Positions 59,961 to 64,000 of a DNA stretch of 64,000 nucleotides are shown here, piece by piece. The position numbers and the translations under genes are program-made. Within the stretch, counting starts at the first letter, position 1, and each line of letters begins with the position of its first letter. The DNA lies in the NCBI GenBank assembly GCA_029379385.1, contig CM055612.1, positions 1,612,001-1,676,000 on the forward strand. Direction: 5' to 3'. This DNA comes from Quillaja saponaria (Eukaryota > Streptophyta > Magnoliopsida > Fabales > Quillajaceae). Under the pieces are notes generated by a model. It was not told the DNA's origin. It saw only the letters and a list, made by a program, of their open reading frames with translations, and ran no database searches.

Positions 59961-61002
59961 CAGCAGCAGATGGCCATGGTTATGGATGCGGACTAGTTCC
60001 CACCAGAATCGGATGGAAGTTTCTCTTTTACGAGCAGAAGCAACCAAAACAGGAGGCACAGATCCCATCAACTTTTCATGCCCAACTGTGCTATGCCACG
60101 TGTCCTCGTAGTCATTTCGAAGAGATTGTCCTATGTATACTATTCATTGATTGGTTAATTAAGTACTTGTTAGATGGTGACACGTGGACTTGGAGGTTTA
60201 ATAAGAATGCAGGGAGTTAAGAGATAGTTAAACTAAGTTATGTTGGGAGTTGGGACTTGTTGGGGGAATTCCATTATTCCTACCAGAGATAGAGTACTTG
60301 ATTACTGTATGAGAAAAGTTTGTATGAACTGGGATTTGGATTTGGTATTGGAAATTTGGAACAATAATTATGCTTCATATATATATATATATATATATGT
60401 AATAGATGTATTGTTTTTGGATCTTAATATATATGTCTAATCTATGATCTATCTTCCTCTTCTTTCATTTTTATTACCTTTATGATTCAATGATATGATT
60501 AATTATGAAAGTAATTTCACATCATTAGGAGAAATTATTTTTACTTTCTCAAAAAAAAAATTAATAATAATAATTCAATCCTCATAAACGCATCTGATAT
60601 AATCTATGATTCGTGTACTTAATTATTGAAGGAGTCCATGGTAAGAGATTGAGGTGGGATAACCATAATCTATTTGAAATTTTCTTTAAAGGAGATCATG
60701 CATGGAAACTAGAATACAAATGGTAGCAATCGGTACCTATTACTAATTTTTTACATTCTGTGGAAAGATAGTGGAACACAATCCAGGTACTTTCGCACTA
60801 ATTAATTTTTATTCATTAACTAGCTTGCACATTACACACAGTACTTTGGCAAAAAGTTGTAAAACATGGACCACTTCAAGCAAAACAAAGCATAAATTTA
60901 ATAAACAATCCGTGTGGTGACAAATTGTTAATAGTATGCTGCTGCAAGAACATTAAATTAAACATACATCTAACTATGATTAATTCCCAACGAAACATGG
61001 TA
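59961..61002. other. WD40 3' region and spacer, with an AT microsatellite
   Basis: The first 400 bases are probably 3' untranslated sequence, ending near an (AT)11 tract at 60377-60398. The rest is AT-rich spacer leading to the 3' end of the minus-strand CYP82 gene. No gene seen. Confidence 0.55.
60377..60398. repeat. (AT)11 microsatellite
   Basis: Eleven uninterrupted AT units lie in the probable WD40 3' untranslated region. A candidate polymorphic marker. Confidence 0.9.
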
Positions 61003-62721
61003 TCAAAACACTAATCCATGTGGTCGCACCATTGCATAAAGCTTGGAAGGCAACCGAGCTTTAATCGAAACATGGAGCGGGTTAGTTTTCATGTTTGTAA
61101 GTCCAAATGACTGAGCCATATCAACAGGTGCACCCAATGGGGTTGAAATATCAAATGAATGTAGAAATGTAGCCAGACTTAATTGAACCAATTGAAGGCC
61201 AAAAGATATTCCAGGACACACTCTTCGGCCACTTCCAAATGGTATCAACTGAAAATCTTGACCTCTAACATCAACTTGTTTATGTGTAGTAAGGAATCTC
61301 TCTGGCTTGAATTCTAATGGATTTAACCAAATGCTTGGATCTGTTTGGATCTTCCACAAGTTTGTGATTAATCGGGTGCCTTTTCGGACATGGTAACCAC
61401 TTATAATGCAATCCTTTGTGAATTCGCGAGGACCTGATAGAGGTGATGCTGGGTATAATCTTAGTGTTTCTTTAACTATGGCTTGAATATAAACTAACTT
61501 ATTCAGATCTGACTCTTTCACAAATCTATCATTGCCAACTTGACCATCCAATTCTTCTTGTGCCTTTTTCAGAACATGGAGGTTGTTCAACAACAGAGAC
61601 ATTGACCATGTAAGGGTAACCCTGGTAGTGTCACTCGCTCCTCCAATCATATTCTACAAAATTATAACAATTTTTGATGACAATAGCTAAAATCTGATAC
61701 AAATTACTCAGCAATTTTGATGTATACTTACCAGGGCTGTGGCCTTGATGATTGTGTCAGCATCAAATCCATGGAGCTCCTCGTTGTCAAAAAATGAAAG
61801 CATCACATCCATGAAATCCTGGTTCTCACCTGAAGCTCTTGTTTGCCTATGCTCCTCTAACCACTGGCTTAAAATACAGTCCAATTCTTTAGCAGTTTTC
61901 TTCATAGCCTTCTCATGCCCACCCAAATCCAACCAACCAATACAAGGTATGGCATCTGAAGCTACAAAAACACCCATCAAATGAATTAAGTCCCTTATAA
62001 CACCCAAACACTGTCTTCCTTCTTTCTCATCATTCACACCCTTAACACCAAAATAGCGTTTCCTACAAATCATTCTCAGAACAACGTTGAGTGTTAACTC
62101 CCCAAACCATTGCTTCAGCTCCACTAAATATTGAGCCGACCCGTTATTTTTCTCGGCCCATAAACTATATATCTCTTTTGTGGATGTTTCAATTTCTGAG
62201 ACACGAACTTGGCTTAAAAGTTGAATTCGACGATTGCAGAGTAACTCTGAATTAGCTATTTTGCGCATTTGACGCCAGTAAGGTCCATAAGATGCAAATC
62301 CAAACATGGCGTAGTTGTAGCTTAAAAGTTTCGAGGCCAAGAGTTTGGGACGAGATGAAACCGCTTCGTCGTTGGTGGTAAAGCATTCCTTAGCAATCTT
62401 CCAATTGCTCACAACCACAGCAGGGTGCACACCAAGCTTAATTGTAAAAAATGGTCCATATTTGTCAGCCATGGCTCCCAAAGTTATGTGGGGTAGTTGT
62501 GCACCTCTTAACAGCGGAAGGTGACCAATTATTGGCCATGCTCCGCCACCTATGGGCGGAGCTTTTCTGGTCAAGTTGGATCTCCTCCTCCTCCATATCA
62601 AAAGAAAGAAAGGGATGACAATGGAAACAAGTAAAGAAATGAGTCCAACTGCGGTACTAATATCCATCGGCACTAAAATGTTGAAACAAACTTGAAATGA
62701 TGTCTCTGAAATTCGATCCAT
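61003..62721 (-). CDS. Cytochrome P450, CYP82 family
   Basis: This is an ER-anchored monooxygenase of the plant CYP82 family, which oxidises specialised metabolites such as terpenoids, alkaloids or flavones; the substrate cannot be predicted here. Two minus-strand exons (61732-62721 and 61003-61653) with one short intron in the usual CYP82 position give 546 residues. Features in order: N-terminal membrane anchor ([18 protein letters not shown]), proline hinge [17 protein letters not shown]-helix WRQMRK, I-helix [10 protein letters not shown], ExxR in [14 protein letters not shown] and the heme loop [10 protein letters not shown]. All motifs are intact. The first AUG after the likely TATA box is at 62721. 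The Met at 62667 would give 528 residues, closer to the family norm, and may be the real start. The gene next door is a broken copy of the same family. Confidence 0.92.
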
Positions 62722-63302
62722 ATGAAGAGAAAAATATCAAATTTTTTCTTTTTTAATGAAATTGCCAATTAGATAAAATAGATGCACTCACCCTATTATA
62801 GCCTTTTCTTATCGAATGGACTGCACACCGCATTTGGAATCTTATCTAAAACTATTTTTTTCAGATGACAAATTCATATGTTAACAGACAATTTTTTATC
62901 AATATTTAGTGATTAAAAAATAGAGATGACATGAATCAAGTCGGATTTAACTGGTTATACTAATTCATTCGAGTCAAGAATTTATATGTCTAAACGATTC
63001 ACAAGTCATTATTTAAAATTTGAATTGGGTTGATTTCGAATTAATTGATCGAGGAATAAGTATGTAAAGAGAAAAAAAATATACAAAATAAGCATAATTT
63101 AAATCACATTTAATAAATTAATTGAATTTTGACAATTTTAAAATTGGGACGATGTATGATTCCATCCACTTTCATGGATATCAAATGATTATGAGGTTGA
63201 ATATATATTAGTTGCAAATATCTTTTATATATTAATTCATACAAAACCGTAAGATCAACAAATTAGAAAGGGAAATATGGCCAATACAATATTCACACCA
63301 TT
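62722..63302. other. Spacer between the two CYP82 copies
   Basis: Promoter of the intact CYP82 gene followed by AT-rich DNA and the 3' flank of the CYP82 pseudogene. No gene seen. Confidence 0.55.
62794..62800 (-). promoter_or_regulatory. Possible TATA box of the CYP82 gene
   Basis: On the minus strand TATAATA lies 73 bases before the first ATG (62721), predicting transcription start near 62765 and a short leader that begins before both candidate start codons. Confidence 0.4.
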
Positions 63303-64000
63303 TCATAAAGCGGGGATGGCAATCCGAGGTTTAATCAAAACCTCAAGAGGGGTGGTTTTCTGGTTTATAAACCCAAATGTCTGATACATGTCAATTGGTT
63401 CACTTTGTGGGGTTGAGATTTCAATAAGTGTAGAAATGTAGCCAGAACTAATTAAACCAATTGAAGGCCAAAAGACATTCCAGGACACATTCTTCTACCA
63501 CTTCCAAAGGGAATCAATTCAAAATGCTGACCTCCAAGATCAACATCTTTGTGGGTAGTGAGGAACCTCTCTGGCTTGAACTCGAATGGATCTGACCAGA
63601 TACTTGGGTCTGTTTGAATCTTCCACAGGTTTGTGATTAGTCGAGTGCCTTTTGGGATGTAGAATCCACCTATAGTGCAGTCATCAATGAACTCACGAGG
63701 CCCTGAGACCGGTGCTGACAGGGTACAACCTTAGTGTTTCTTTAATTATGGCTTGGATATACACTAACTTATTCAGATCCGACTCATTCAGAAATCTGTC
63801 TTTTCCGACTTGAATATCCAATTCTTCTTGTGCCTTTTTCAGAACATTGTGGTGGTTTAACAACAGGGACATCGACCATATAAGGGTAACCGCGCTGGTG
63901 TCATTGCCCCCTGCAATCATACTCTGCAAAATCACACTTCGTATGAGAATCAAGATGGATGCCTCATTGCAATGTGCAAAGTCACAACTAAAAAACACTC
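63303..64000 (-). pseudogene. CYP82 pseudogene, 3' part, running off the window
   Basis: The C-terminal exon of a second CYP82, similar to the neighbour throughout. The exon opens at 63923 after a GCAG acceptor with [16 protein letters not shown], the I-helix; the rest toward 64000 is intron, and exon 1 lies outside the window. [14 protein letters not shown] and the heme loop [10 protein letters not shown] remain readable, but the frame is broken. There is a one-base loss near 63712-63720, just after LYPVS. An in-frame TAA at 63452-63454 stands where the neighbour has a glutamine codon (LQLVQ). A second one-base loss lies near 63425. With three lesions in 620 bases this copy cannot make a P450. 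It is a tandem duplicate, in the same orientation as the intact gene. Confidence 0.9.

Noticed and set aside
3380..63998. A biosynthetic gene cluster or novel multi-gene system
   Set aside because: Neighbouring genes belong to unrelated housekeeping and signalling pathways, lie on both strands and show no shared motif. Co-localisation looks incidental.
1..64000. CRISPR arrays, rRNA genes, bacterial elements or integrated viruses
   Set aside because: No regularly spaced repeats, rRNA motifs, or viral or reverse-transcriptase domains of any length were seen; only short LINE tails and MITEs are present.

Overview
This window looks like nuclear DNA from a flowering plant, a eudicot and probably a rosid. 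The genes have many short exons with GT-AG introns, the spacers are very AT-rich, and the gene families are typical of land plants: a plastid-targeted ribosomal protein, allene oxide synthase, a wall-associated kinase, a CYP82 P450 and a DTX-type MATE. I cannot name the species from sequence alone.

Layout. 1-3379 is AT-rich spacer with a short tandem duplication. On the plus strand follow a MATE/DTX transporter with a broken first exon (3380-5723), plastid ribosomal protein S9 (7581-9592), an ARIADNE-type RBR ubiquitin ligase (11478-14888), a DUF616 (MUCI70/TOD1-like) protein whose 3' end is duplicated just downstream (16837-19918), and a 25-exon SEC3 exocyst gene (21247-33263). A UPF0114 membrane protein lies on the minus strand (33892-35403). 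Next come a plastid-type octanoyltransferase LIP2p (36410-38654) and an intronless allene oxide synthase, CYP74A (43523-45109). A WAKL14-like receptor kinase is on the minus strand (47255-52153). An intronless JINGUBANG-like WD40 protein is on the plus strand (58632-59960). The window ends with a minus-strand CYP82 gene (61003-62721) and the 3' part of a broken second CYP82 copy running off the edge (63303-64000).

The genes are independent transcription units, not an operon or a pathway cluster. LIP2p (lipoylation), S9 (translation) and AOS (jasmonate) all act in plastids. SEC3, the WAKL kinase and the DUF616 protein relate to secretion, the cell wall or membranes. The SEC3-LIP2p order matches a gene order I recall from Arabidopsis chromosome 1, so part of the window is probably conserved microsynteny.

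Mobile DNA fills spacers and introns. The best supported are a hAT-type MITE inside LIP2p with an 8-bp target duplication, a Tourist-type MITE with TAA duplications at 46000, a tRNA-derived SINE with a 12-bp duplication at 46634, and two RTE-LINE 3' fragments with 16-bp duplications inside SEC3 introns. A MULE-like element with long inverted repeats lies at 39446. Three otherwise well-conserved genes (MATE, SEC3, WAKL14) each carry one frameshift, so either the consensus contains indel errors or some of these loci are decaying. I found no previously undescribed biological system. The most informative items are the frameshifts, the DUF616 3'-end duplication, the dated insertions and the CYP82 gene/pseudogene pair.
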